The translations under genes were made by a program, and so were the position numbers. This document shows, one piece after another, positions 25,337 through 32,808 of a DNA stretch of 35,396 nucleotides (the stretch's first letter is position 1; the number at the start of each line of letters is the position of its first letter). This DNA comes from an uncultured Lachnospiraceae bacterium (GTDB taxonomy: Bacteria; Bacillota; Clostridia; Lachnospirales; Lachnospiraceae): NCBI GenBank assembly GCA_947591115.1, contig CANQCX010000002.1, positions 1 to 35,396 on the forward strand, read 5' to 3'. The notes under the pieces are model-generated. The model was not told the origin of the DNA and ran no database searches. It saw nothing but the letters and a program-made list of their open reading frames with translations.

Positions 25337-27412
25337 ATGGATGTAAGCCAGTATCTTGAGATTTTTATTGACGAAAGCGGAGAGCATTTGCAGACGTTAA
25401 GCGACTGTATCATGACTCTCGAAAAGGAACCGGACAACAAGGATACGATCAACGAGGTGTTTCGTGCCGCCCATTCTTTAAAAGGAATGGCGGGTACCAT
25501 GGGCTTTAAGCGGATGCAGCATCTGACGCACGACATGGAAAACGTATTTCAGGAAGTCCGGAGTGACAAAATTCAGGTAGACAGCTCCATGATCGACCTT
25601 TTGTTTGAGTGCTTGAGCGCGATCGAGGGTTATCTGGACAATATCAAAGCGACTTCGGACGAAGGTACGGAAGACAACGAACTGATCATCAAGGAGCTGA
25701 ACGACTTTATCGCCAAAGCGAAGGGCGAGGCGGTTGAAAGCGCGCCAAAAGAAAGCGCGGCGGAGGAAAAACCGAAGGAGAGCGACGGCTCATTTAAAAA
25801 ATTTGAATTGAGCGACACTGAAAAGAAAACGGTTGCGGGAGCCAGAGAAGGCGGCAGCCATATTTACGGAATGACGGTTTATGTAGAAAAGGACTGCCTG
25901 TTAAAAGCGGCAAGAGCGTTTTTGGTATTCCGCGCGGTAGAGGAATTCGGTCAGATCGTTGTATACCGTCCGAGTTCTCAGGATGTTGAGGATGAAAAAT
26001 TCGATCTGGATTTCAGCTTTTATATCGCATCTACGGAACCGTTAGATAAGATCGAAGCAGCGGCAAAGAACGTGTCCGAGATAGAAAAGGTCATCAGTCT
26101 GGAAATCGAAGAAGAAAAAACGGAAGCAGCAGAAAGCGCGCCGGCAAGTACGGAAAGCAAATCCGCGGCAGCCGCAAGCGCACCGGCAAAAACGGCGGCT
26201 GCACCGAAAGCGGCGGCTCCGGCAGCGAAGAAACAGACGGCAGGGAAACCGGCGACCAACCGGACGGTACGTGTGGATATCGAAAAACTCGATGCATTGA
26301 TGAATCAGGTTTCCGAGCTGATCATCGCAAAGAACAGTCTGGTATCCATCAGTTCGACGGAGGGCGGCAATTTTGCCAGTCAGGGATTCCATGAGCAGAT
26401 CGAGTATCTGGAGCGGATTACGACCAGTCTGCATGAGTCGGTCATGAAAGTCCGGATGGTCCCGATTGAAAATGTTGTCAACAAGTTCCCTCGTATGATC
26501 CGAGACCTGTCCAGAACGCTGAACAAGAAAATGGAACTGGTTATGACCGGTGAAGATACAGAGCTGGATCGTACTGTAGTCGATCAGATCGGCGATCCGC
26601 TGCAGCATTTGCTCCGTAATTCCGCCGACCATGGTCTGGAAGACGCGGCGCTTCGTGCCCAGAGAGGCAAGCCGGAGGTCGGAAATATCTTCTTAAACGC
26701 TTATCAGGAAGGAAACAACGTTATCATTCAGGTTGGCGACGATGGTAACGGTATCGATACCGAGGCGGTTAAGAACAAAGCGGTAGAACGTGGAATCATC
26801 ACTCCGGAGCAGGCGGAGGCCATGAGCCAGAAGGAAATCGTCAATCTTTTGTTCATGCCGAGCTTTTCTATGGCCAAGAAGATTACGGACATTTCCGGAC
26901 GAGGCGTTGGTTTGGACGTTGTAAAATCCGGCATCGAGCAGCTTGGCGGCGATGTGGAGGTAAAGACCAAGCTGGGAGAAGGAACGACCTTTACGGTACG
27001 TCTGCCGCTTACCCTTGCGATCATTCAGGCTTTGATGGTAGAAGTCCGCGATGAAAAATACGCGATCGCGCTGGGTTCGATCTCCAATATCGAAGATATT
27101 CCGGTCAAAGAGATCAAATATGTTCAGGCAAAAGAAGTAATTCATCTGCGCGGAAGCGTGATTCCGCTGATTCGTCTGGATCAGATCTTGGATATTGAGC
27201 CGAGGGAGGAAGAACCGGAGAGCTTAACCGTCGTAATCGTAAAACGCGGCGACAGTCAGGCAGGTCTTGTTGTCGATAACCTGATGGGACAGCAGGAAAT
27301 CGTTATTAAATCATTAGGCAAATACATCAACGGCAACAAGTTAATCAGTGGCGCTACGATCTTAGGCGACGGCGAAGTGGCCCTGATTCTGGATGTAAAC
27401 ACTCTGATGTAA
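25337..27412 (+). CDS. cheA: Chemotaxis histidine kinase CheA
   Basis: 691 aa. Domain order: P1 with the phosphorylated His46 in AAHSLKGMAGTMGF; a P2-like region (about 165-250); an Ala/Pro/Lys linker (about 255-310); P3 dimerisation (about 312-375); P4 kinase with the N box LLRNSADHGLE, DDGNGID and GRGVGLDVV; and P5, CheW-like (about 555-691). All catalytic boxes are intact. CheA phosphorylates CheY and CheB. ATG follows the cheB stop by one base, and cheW follows after 15 bp. Confidence 0.97.
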   Translation: MDVSQYLEIFIDESGEHLQTLSDCIMTLEKEPDNKDTINEVFRAAHSLKGMAGTMGFKRMQHLTHDMENVFQEVRSDKIQVDSSMIDLLFECLSAIEGYLDNIKATSDEGTEDNELIIKELNDFIAKAKGEAVESAPKESAAEEKPKESDGSFKKFELSDTEKKTVAGAREGGSHIYGMTVYVEKDCLLKAARAFLVFRAVEEFGQIVVYRPSSQDVEDEKFDLDFSFYIASTEPLDKIEAAAKNVSEIEKVISLEIEEEKTEAAESAPASTESKSAAAASAPAKTAAAPKAAAPAAKKQTAGKPATNRTVRVDIEKLDALMNQVSELIIAKNSLVSISSTEGGNFASQGFHEQIEYLERITTSLHESVMKVRMVPIENVVNKFPRMIRDLSRTLNKKMELVMTGEDTELDRTVVDQIGDPLQHLLRNSADHGLEDAALRAQRGKPEVGNIFLNAYQEGNNVIIQVGDDGNGIDTEAVKNKAVERGIITPEQAEAMSQKEIVNLLFMPSFSMAKKITDISGRGVGLDVVKSGIEQLGGDVEVKTKLGEGTTFTVRLPLTLAIIQALMVEVRDEKYAIALGSISNIEDIPVKEIKYVQAKEVIHLRGSVIPLIRLDQILDIEPREEEPESLTVVIVKRGDSQAGLVVDNLMGQQEIVIKSLGKYINGNKLISGATILGDGEVALILDVNTLM

Positions 27413-27427
27413 CGGGGGGAGAAGAAC

Positions 27428-27895
27428 ATGGCTGAGAATAAAGTTGAGATTATTGAAAAAAGCACAAAGCAGTACATAGTAGTCCAGATCGGGAGTGAAA
27501 AATACGGGATCGACATCGGATACGTCGATAACATCGTCCGTATGCAGAAGATTACCAGAGTGCCGAAGGCGCAGGTTTATTTTAAGGGAATTATCAATCT
27601 GCGAGGCGAGATCGTTCCGGTAATGAGCATCCGTACCAAGATGGGACTGGACGACGATGTGTTTACCAATGCATCCCGTATTATTATCTTAAAGATTGAA
27701 GACCGCGGCGCGCTCGGCGTGATTGTGGATGAGGTTTGCGAGGTAGTAACCTTATCCGAAGATGAAATTGACCGTTCCGCTGTCAGCGCAAATAATGCAA
27801 AGGACAATTTCATCAATGGAATCGGGAAAAACGGAGACGCATTGATCTCCCTGTTTGAGATTAATGCCATTATTGATGAACGGGAAAATGCATAA
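27428..27895 (+). CDS. cheW: Chemotaxis coupling protein CheW
   Basis: 155 aa, a single CheW domain with QYIVVQIGSEKYGIDIGYV at the start, INLRGEIVPVMSIRTKMGL in the middle and LGVIVDEVCEVVTLSEDEI later. It couples chemoreceptors to CheA. GGGGGGAGAAG precedes the ATG. It is followed by a strong hairpin before cheC. Confidence 0.96.
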   Translation: MAENKVEIIEKSTKQYIVVQIGSEKYGIDIGYVDNIVRMQKITRVPKAQVYFKGIINLRGEIVPVMSIRTKMGLDDDVFTNASRIIILKIEDRGALGVIVDEVCEVVTLSEDEIDRSAVSANNAKDNFINGIGKNGDALISLFEINAIIDERENA

Positions 27896-27903
27896 AAAAA
27901 GCG

Positions 27904-27930
27904 ATACAGCAAGGCGTGTCCTTGCTGTAT
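27904..27930 (+). other. Perfect 11-bp hairpin between cheW and cheC
   Basis: ATACAGCAAGG (27904-27914) pairs perfectly with CCTTGCTGTAT (27920-27930) around a 5-base loop. It is preceded by an A-run and not followed by a T-tract, so on the + strand it is a weak terminator at best. It shares the ATACAG/CTGTAT base with the hairpin before fliM. Confidence 0.8.
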
Positions 27931-27964
27931 ATGCGCTATAGAGTGTTGTTAGCATGGAGGATGT

Positions 27965-28585
27965 ATGGGAGAATTTACGCTTGATGCGATTAACGAAATG
28001 TATATTGACGTATTGCGGGAGATCGGCAATATCGGTGCGGGAAACGCAACGACGGCGCTTGCCAGCATGATAAACATCCGGATCAATATGGAGGTTCCGA
28101 AGGTTGCGCTGATGGACGCTTCCAAATTAGGAGGCGCCATTTGTCCGGAGGATGAAACGATCGTGGGAATTTTTCTGGAAGTCAGCCATGATATTTCCGG
28201 AAGCATGATGTTTCTGCTGAAAATGGATGCGGCGCATTATCTGGTAGAAAAGCTGATGGGAATGCCAAGCAGTTCGGAGGACGGCTTTTCCGAAATGGAG
28301 CTTTCCGCAATGAAAGAAATCGGGAATATTATCGCGGGTTCGTATTTGTCAGCGCTTTCCAATATGACAAATTTAACGATCATGCCTTCTGTTCCGTATA
28401 TTTCTGTTGATATGGCGGCTGCGATTTTAAGTGTTCCTGCAATTCAGTTTGGTCAATATGGAGACAATGCATTGTTAATCGAAACCGAGTTTGGAGATGA
28501 TGTGATGATTAATGGCTATTTTATTTTGATGCCGGAGCAGGATTCTTATGCGAAAATCTTATCGTCTCTTGGAATACAAATATAA
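27965..28585 (+). CDS. cheC: CheY-P phosphatase CheC
   Basis: 206 aa. Both phosphatase signatures are intact: DVLREIGN with Pro 23 residues after the Asn (VPKVALMD), and SAMKEIGN with Pro at the same spacing (VPYISVD). CheC removes phosphate from CheY and, with CheY-P, binds CheD. TGGAGG lies 4 bases before the ATG. It is followed by cheD, as in B. subtilis. Confidence 0.96.
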   Translation: MGEFTLDAINEMYIDVLREIGNIGAGNATTALASMINIRINMEVPKVALMDASKLGGAICPEDETIVGIFLEVSHDISGSMMFLLKMDAAHYLVEKLMGMPSSSEDGFSEMELSAMKEIGNIIAGSYLSALSNMTNLTIMPSVPYISVDMAAAILSVPAIQFGQYGDNALLIETEFGDDVMINGYFILMPEQDSYAKILSSLGIQI

Positions 28586-28600
28586 AGAGGCAAAAATACT

Positions 28601-29086
28601 ATGGGAAACGTCATTAAAGTGGGAATGGCCGATTTAAACACAGCAAATGCCCCGGATATTCTAACGACTCTTGGACTTGGCTCATGTATCGGACTGACTT
28701 TGTATGATCCGGTCACAAAGATTGGCGGACTAGTGCATTATATGCTTCCGGATAGTACGCAGTTGAAAAATAACAATAATATCGCAAAATTCGGCGATAC
28801 GGGGATACGTGAGCTTTTAAAACAGATAACGGCGGCGGGAGCCAATCCGCGCAGATTGGTATCTAAGATCGCCGGAGGCGCATGTATGTTTCAGGTCAGC
28901 GGAACATCGGCGGTTGGAAATGTCGGCGCGCGGAATGCGGAAGCTGCAAAAACAATCTTAAAAGAGTTAAAAATACCGCTGATCGCGGAAGATACGGGAC
29001 TCAATTACGGAAGAACCGTAGAATTGGACTGCTCAAACGGAGATTTTATCATTAAAGCAGTCGGAAAATCAATCAAAGTAATTTAG
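28601..29086 (+). CDS. cheD: Chemoreceptor glutamine deamidase CheD
   Basis: 161 aa. The catalytic Cys29 (GLGSCIGLTLYD), His46 (GGLVHYMLPD) and a Thr just upstream (Thr22 or Thr23) match the CheD Cys-His-Thr triad. It deamidates receptor glutamines and stimulates CheC. AAAGAGG precedes the ATG. The position after cheC is canonical. Confidence 0.96.
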   Translation: MGNVIKVGMADLNTANAPDILTTLGLGSCIGLTLYDPVTKIGGLVHYMLPDSTQLKNNNNIAKFGDTGIRELLKQITAAGANPRRLVSKIAGGACMFQVSGTSAVGNVGARNAEAAKTILKELKIPLIAEDTGLNYGRTVELDCSNGDFIIKAVGKSIKVI

Positions 29087-29097
29087 AGAGAAGGCAT

Positions 29098-29397
29098 ATG
29101 AAAACAAAATTTATTCCTGCAATCGTCATGTTAAGCGCCGGTTTTCTGGATTGTATTCTGGCGATCCACTATGGACTTGGCATGTATGAATTTTTAATAC
29201 AACTGCTGATCGTACTCGTCGCTTTTTTTGTCATCGGAGATGTGATCCGTTTTCTTCTCGAAAAGAGTATGATAACGATGGCGGATAAACAGGAGGAGCC
29301 GGAGAACGGGGAAAGCGCACAGGAGGGCGAACCGGAAGGGGATGCTTCTGTTTCCGAAATGGAAAACATTGAATCAAAAGATGAGCAGGAATCATGA
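29098..29397 (+). CDS. Small membrane protein of unknown function between cheD and fliA
   Basis: 99 aa. Two hydrophobic helices are visible (about 5-26 and 30-56), forming a hairpin with a short loop, followed by a very acidic tail (about 62-99, rich in Glu, Ser, Gly and Gln). By the positive-inside rule both ends are likely cytoplasmic. I do not recognise a named family. It is 11 bp after cheD and 14 bp before fliA, with an AGAGAAGG site, so it is a real operon gene. A role in motility is inferred from position only. Confidence 0.7.
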   Translation: MKTKFIPAIVMLSAGFLDCILAIHYGLGMYEFLIQLLIVLVAFFVIGDVIRFLLEKSMITMADKQEEPENGESAQEGEPEGDASVSEMENIESKDEQES

Positions 29398-29411
29398 TTG
29401 GGGCGGTTTGA

Positions 29412-30176
29412 ATGAAAGCAGTTGATACGGAAAAATTATGGAAAGATTACCGGAAAAAACCGACGCAGGAACTGAGGGAGCAGTTGATCATTGCATATTC
29501 GCAGCTGGTAAAACTGGTTGCGGGCAGATTGAGCATGTATCTGGGGCATAATGTGGAATATGACGATCTGGTCAGTTACGGAATCTTTGGATTGATTGAT
29601 GCAATTGATAAATTTGACGCCGAAAAAAATGTAAAATTTGAAACCTACGCAAGTCTTCGCATCCGCGGGGCGATTCTGGATCAGATACGCAAAATGGACT
29701 GGATCCCGCGTACCGTAAGACAGCGGCAGCGGAAAATCGAAGAAGCGATGAAGGCCGTAGAAATGCGGACGGGAAAAACGGCAAGCGACGAAGAACTTGC
29801 GGCGGAGCTGGGACTGAGCGGAGAGGAGCTTTGCAATTGGCAGTCCCAGTTAAAAGTAACCAATGTGGTTTCGCTGAATGAATTTGACGAACAGGGAACC
29901 GAGCCGGCGATCGACGCATCGCATAATCAGCATTTTGCACAGCCGGAGGAAGTGATCGAGGAGGCCGAGTTAAAAAAGACGCTGGCGGAGGCGCTGGAGC
30001 TTCTGACAGAAAAAGAACGAAGGGTCATCGAGCTTTACTATTACGAAGAACTTACCTTAAAGGAGATCAGTAAAATACTGGAGGTTTCGGAATCGCGCAT
30101 TTCACAGCTGCATACAAAGGCGCTGCTTCGTATGCGGAAAAAAATGGGAAGCTATATGGAGATTATGGTAGACTAA
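29412..30176 (+). CDS. fliA: Flagellar sigma factor FliA (sigma-28/SigD)
   Basis: 254 aa. Region 2 is clear: YDDLVSYGIFGLIDAIDKFD, FETYASLRIRGAILDQIRK and MDWIPRTVRQRQRKIEEA. Region 3 is near 115-150, and region 4 has LTEKERRVIELYYYEELTLK and EISKILEVSESRISQLHTKA. It directs transcription of late genes such as flagellin and receptors. The anti-sigma factor FlgM is not in the window. The start context is GGGGCGG, then ATG. The stop is one base before the FapA start. Confidence 0.96.
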   Translation: MKAVDTEKLWKDYRKKPTQELREQLIIAYSQLVKLVAGRLSMYLGHNVEYDDLVSYGIFGLIDAIDKFDAEKNVKFETYASLRIRGAILDQIRKMDWIPRTVRQRQRKIEEAMKAVEMRTGKTASDEELAAELGLSGEELCNWQSQLKVTNVVSLNEFDEQGTEPAIDASHNQHFAQPEEVIEEAELKKTLAEALELLTEKERRVIELYYYEELTLKEISKILEVSESRISQLHTKALLRMRKKMGSYMEIMVD

Positions 30177-30177
30177 T

Positions 30178-31770
30178 ATGAGAAATCAATATTTTCAGTT
30201 AATCGTAAAAGAAGAAAAAAGTTTTTTACATATTTTTCCGCCTCTGGACGGCGGACAGCGGCTTGCCATCGGAGAGGTTACCGCATATCTGGAATCGCGG
30301 AAGTATACGGGGTATGATATCAAGGAACTGAATCAGGCACTGCAGAAGGATGAGGAATCCGATGTTTTTGTCGGGCAGTGGGATCAGATCGTAGCAAGCG
30401 AAACGATGGACATCAGCATTGATCTGGATAAAATGAAAGCGGTCTGCCGGTTTTATCCGCCGTCTCCGGGCGGAAGGCTCATGGATGCGCGTGAGATCAT
30501 CGGCAGCATGACCTATAATAAGATCCGTTACGGAGCCGATCAGGATGCGATCTTTAATTTCCTTCAGGATCGGAAATACTGTACGGATTATGTTTTTGCA
30601 AAAGGAACGCCTCCTGTGCAAGGAAGCGACGCAAGGATCGAGTATTACTTTAATACCGATAAGAATCTGCAGCCGAAGCGGAATGAAGACGGCAGCGTGG
30701 ATTATAAGGAGCTGAATACGATCAGCCATGTAAAAGCGGGAGCGATTCTGGCGCGTCTGTTCCGCGAGGATCCGGGGAAATCCGGCAGAAACATTTACGG
30801 CGAGGAATTAAAGCCGCGCGCCGTCAAATCAGCGAAGCTGTCCTACGGGAAAAACATTTCCATCAATGAAGACCAGACGGAGATCTATTCCGATGTGACC
30901 GGACATGCAAATTATGTAAACGGAAAGGTCTTTGTATCGGATGTCTATGAAGTTCCGGCGGATGTTGACAACTCCATCGGAAACATTACCTACGAAGGCA
31001 ACGTACTCATCCATGGAAATGTAAAAACCGGATTTTCCGTCAAAGCGTCGCAGGATATTATCGTAGAAGGCGTCGTAGAGGGCGCATATCTGGAAGCGGG
31101 CGGTCAGATCATCATTAAGCATGGAATCCATGGAATGTTTAAAGGCGAATTTCGGGCGGGCAGCAATCTTCTCGCAAAATATATCGAAAATGCAACGGTA
31201 TACGCGGGCGGATATGTAGAGTCGGAAATCATCTTAAACAGCGAGATCAACGCGGTCGGAAGCGTACGCTCCATGGGGAAAAAAGGGCGTATTAACGGCG
31301 GCGTGGTACGTGCGGGCAACTGTATCGAAGCCGACAACATCGGAACGGAGATGGGAACCGCCACGACGCTTGAGGTTGGCATGGAGCCGCGGAAAAAAGA
31401 ACGTTACATTCAGATTTCTAAAGAAATGAATGAAAAGGCAAAAGAAATAGAAGACAATCTGCTCATATTAAACAATTATCGGGGCAAGCTGCAGAAAGGC
31501 GAGCGGCTTCCAAAGGACAAAATGCAGTATGTGCAGTCGCTTCTGATTACCCACAAAGAATTAACGGAAGAAATGGACTTATTAAAATCGGAGCACGAAT
31601 GGCTCCATGATGAAATGCTTGCTTCCGAAAGCGCATATGTCGCGGTGCGCAGAACGGTGTACCCGGGAGTGAATATTTCGGTTTCCGATTTAAATTATCA
31701 GGTCAAGGATGAAAGGAATTTTTGCAAATTCAAGAAAGTGGAGGGAGAAATTCGTCCGGTTTCACTATAA
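30178..31770 (+). CDS. FapA/DUF342 polymer-like protein
   Basis: 530 aa. The N-terminal part (about 1-180) is a mixed globular region; the middle (about 230-420) is a right-handed beta-helix-like stretch with repeated Gly-spaced units (ITYEGNVLIHGNVKTG, QDIIVEGVVEGAYLEAGGQI). A coiled coil follows (about 408-480). This is the DUF342/FapA family; Vibrio FapA is reported as needed for flagellar assembly and regulated by EIIA-Glc. It is cytoplasmic, with no signal peptide. ATG lies one base after the fliA stop without a strong site, so translation is probably coupled. Its job in Firmicutes is not established. Confidence 0.86.
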   Translation: MRNQYFQLIVKEEKSFLHIFPPLDGGQRLAIGEVTAYLESRKYTGYDIKELNQALQKDEESDVFVGQWDQIVASETMDISIDLDKMKAVCRFYPPSPGGRLMDAREIIGSMTYNKIRYGADQDAIFNFLQDRKYCTDYVFAKGTPPVQGSDARIEYYFNTDKNLQPKRNEDGSVDYKELNTISHVKAGAILARLFREDPGKSGRNIYGEELKPRAVKSAKLSYGKNISINEDQTEIYSDVTGHANYVNGKVFVSDVYEVPADVDNSIGNITYEGNVLIHGNVKTGFSVKASQDIIVEGVVEGAYLEAGGQIIIKHGIHGMFKGEFRAGSNLLAKYIENATVYAGGYVESEIILNSEINAVGSVRSMGKKGRINGGVVRAGNCIEADNIGTEMGTATTLEVGMEPRKKERYIQISKEMNEKAKEIEDNLLILNNYRGKLQKGERLPKDKMQYVQSLLITHKELTEEMDLLKSEHEWLHDEMLASESAYVAVRRTVYPGVNISVSDLNYQVKDERNFCKFKKVEGEIRPVSL

Positions 31771-31785
31771 GGCAGGTGTAGGAAG

Positions 31786-32103
31786 ATGACAATTCGACCG
31801 GTAGATTTTAGCGGAATGATACAGCGTACCGATGATGTCGGCGCGATTAAATACCACGAGGATGCAAAACCGACGGTAGACCAGCAGAATATCCAGACGC
31901 AGATGCTCAAGAAGGAAGATGAGGTGCGCCATCAGGTCAATGAATCGAACCGCGGCGAGCAGCTGGAAAACCATGCGGATGCAAAAGAAGAAGGAAAAAA
32001 TGCCTACTTTAGCCAGAAAAAAAAGAAAAAAACGGCAAAAAAGCAGGACGAGGGAAAAGTGATCGTCAAGAAGCAGGGCGGAGGTTTTGATGTTAAGATT
32101 TAG
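31786..32103 (+). CDS. Small charged protein of unknown function in the fla/che operon
   Basis: 105 aa, soluble and very hydrophilic, with no membrane segment. The N-terminus (IRPVDFSGMIQRTDDVGAIK) and the extreme C-terminus (GGGFDVKI) look like conserved ends around a variable charged middle rich in Gln, Asn, Glu and Lys. Related small genes with IRPxD starts and hydrophobic IxI ends are, from memory, common between fapA and DUF6115 genes in Clostridia. An in-register A-AAA-AAG heptamer lies at 32019-32025. The product has no known function. Confidence 0.65.
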   Translation: MTIRPVDFSGMIQRTDDVGAIKYHEDAKPTVDQQNIQTQMLKKEDEVRHQVNESNRGEQLENHADAKEEGKNAYFSQKKKKKTAKKQDEGKVIVKKQGGGFDVKI

Positions 32104-32115
32104 AGGGATAGCCAG

Positions 32116-32808
32116 ATGACAGGTTTGGAAATAACGTTACTTATCATTGGAGTTGTATTTCTTCTGGGAAGTTTTTTTGTTCAGGAAAAACTCTCGCAAA
32201 AAGATATCGATCAGATTTCGGATCTGAGCGAGCGGGAAATGCAGATCATTGTAGAAAAACAATTAAAGAGCGCATCCGGTCAGGTAGAGGATATGGTTTC
32301 CCATACCATTGAGGATTCTATGGACGAGACGAAGCGCGCGCTGGAAAAAACTACGAATCAAAAGATCATGGCGATCAGCGAGTATTCCGATACGGTGCTT
32401 GATTCCATGAATAAAACGCACAACGAGATCATGTTTCTTTACAGTATGCTCAACGATAAGCATACCGAGCTTACCAATATGGCGGGACAGCTTCAGAAAT
32501 TTACGGAAAATGTAAGGACGACGGAAAACGAAGTGCTTCAAAAAATTGCGCAGGCAGCGGAAGAAGCGGAACAAAAAAATTATTACCAAGCCGCGCCGCC
32601 GCCGGAGGAGACCGCGCCGGAGGAGGCGTACGAAGCAGCGGAGGAAGCAGAGGAAGAACCGTACGAAGGAAATCAAAACAGCCGGATCCTGTATCTTCAT
32701 CAGGAGGGTTTGAGCGATGTGGAGATTGCCAGAGAATTAGGCTGCGGACTGGGCGAGGTACGGCTGGTCATCGGTTTGTTTAAAGGAGAAGGTACCATTG
32801 AGGCTTAA
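32116..32808 (+). CDS. DUF6115-type membrane-anchored coiled-coil protein in the swrB position
   Basis: 230 aa. One N-terminal membrane helix (about 3-21, LEITLLIIGVVFLLGSFFV), a long coiled coil (about 25-152), an acidic linker (about 155-190) and a C-terminal HTH-like segment (ILYLHQEGLSDVEIARELGC, then GLGEVRLVIGLFKG). The architecture and the position between fliA and rpsB match B. subtilis SwrB (YlxL), which promotes flagellar export gate maturation. Identity with SwrB cannot be shown without a search. AGAGGGA precedes the ATG. The last codons overlap the next gene's start. Confidence 0.72.
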   Translation: MTGLEITLLIIGVVFLLGSFFVQEKLSQKDIDQISDLSEREMQIIVEKQLKSASGQVEDMVSHTIEDSMDETKRALEKTTNQKIMAISEYSDTVLDSMNKTHNEIMFLYSMLNDKHTELTNMAGQLQKFTENVRTTENEVLQKIAQAAEEAEQKNYYQAAPPPEETAPEEAYEAAEEAEEEPYEGNQNSRILYLHQEGLSDVEIARELGCGLGEVRLVIGLFKGEGTIEA

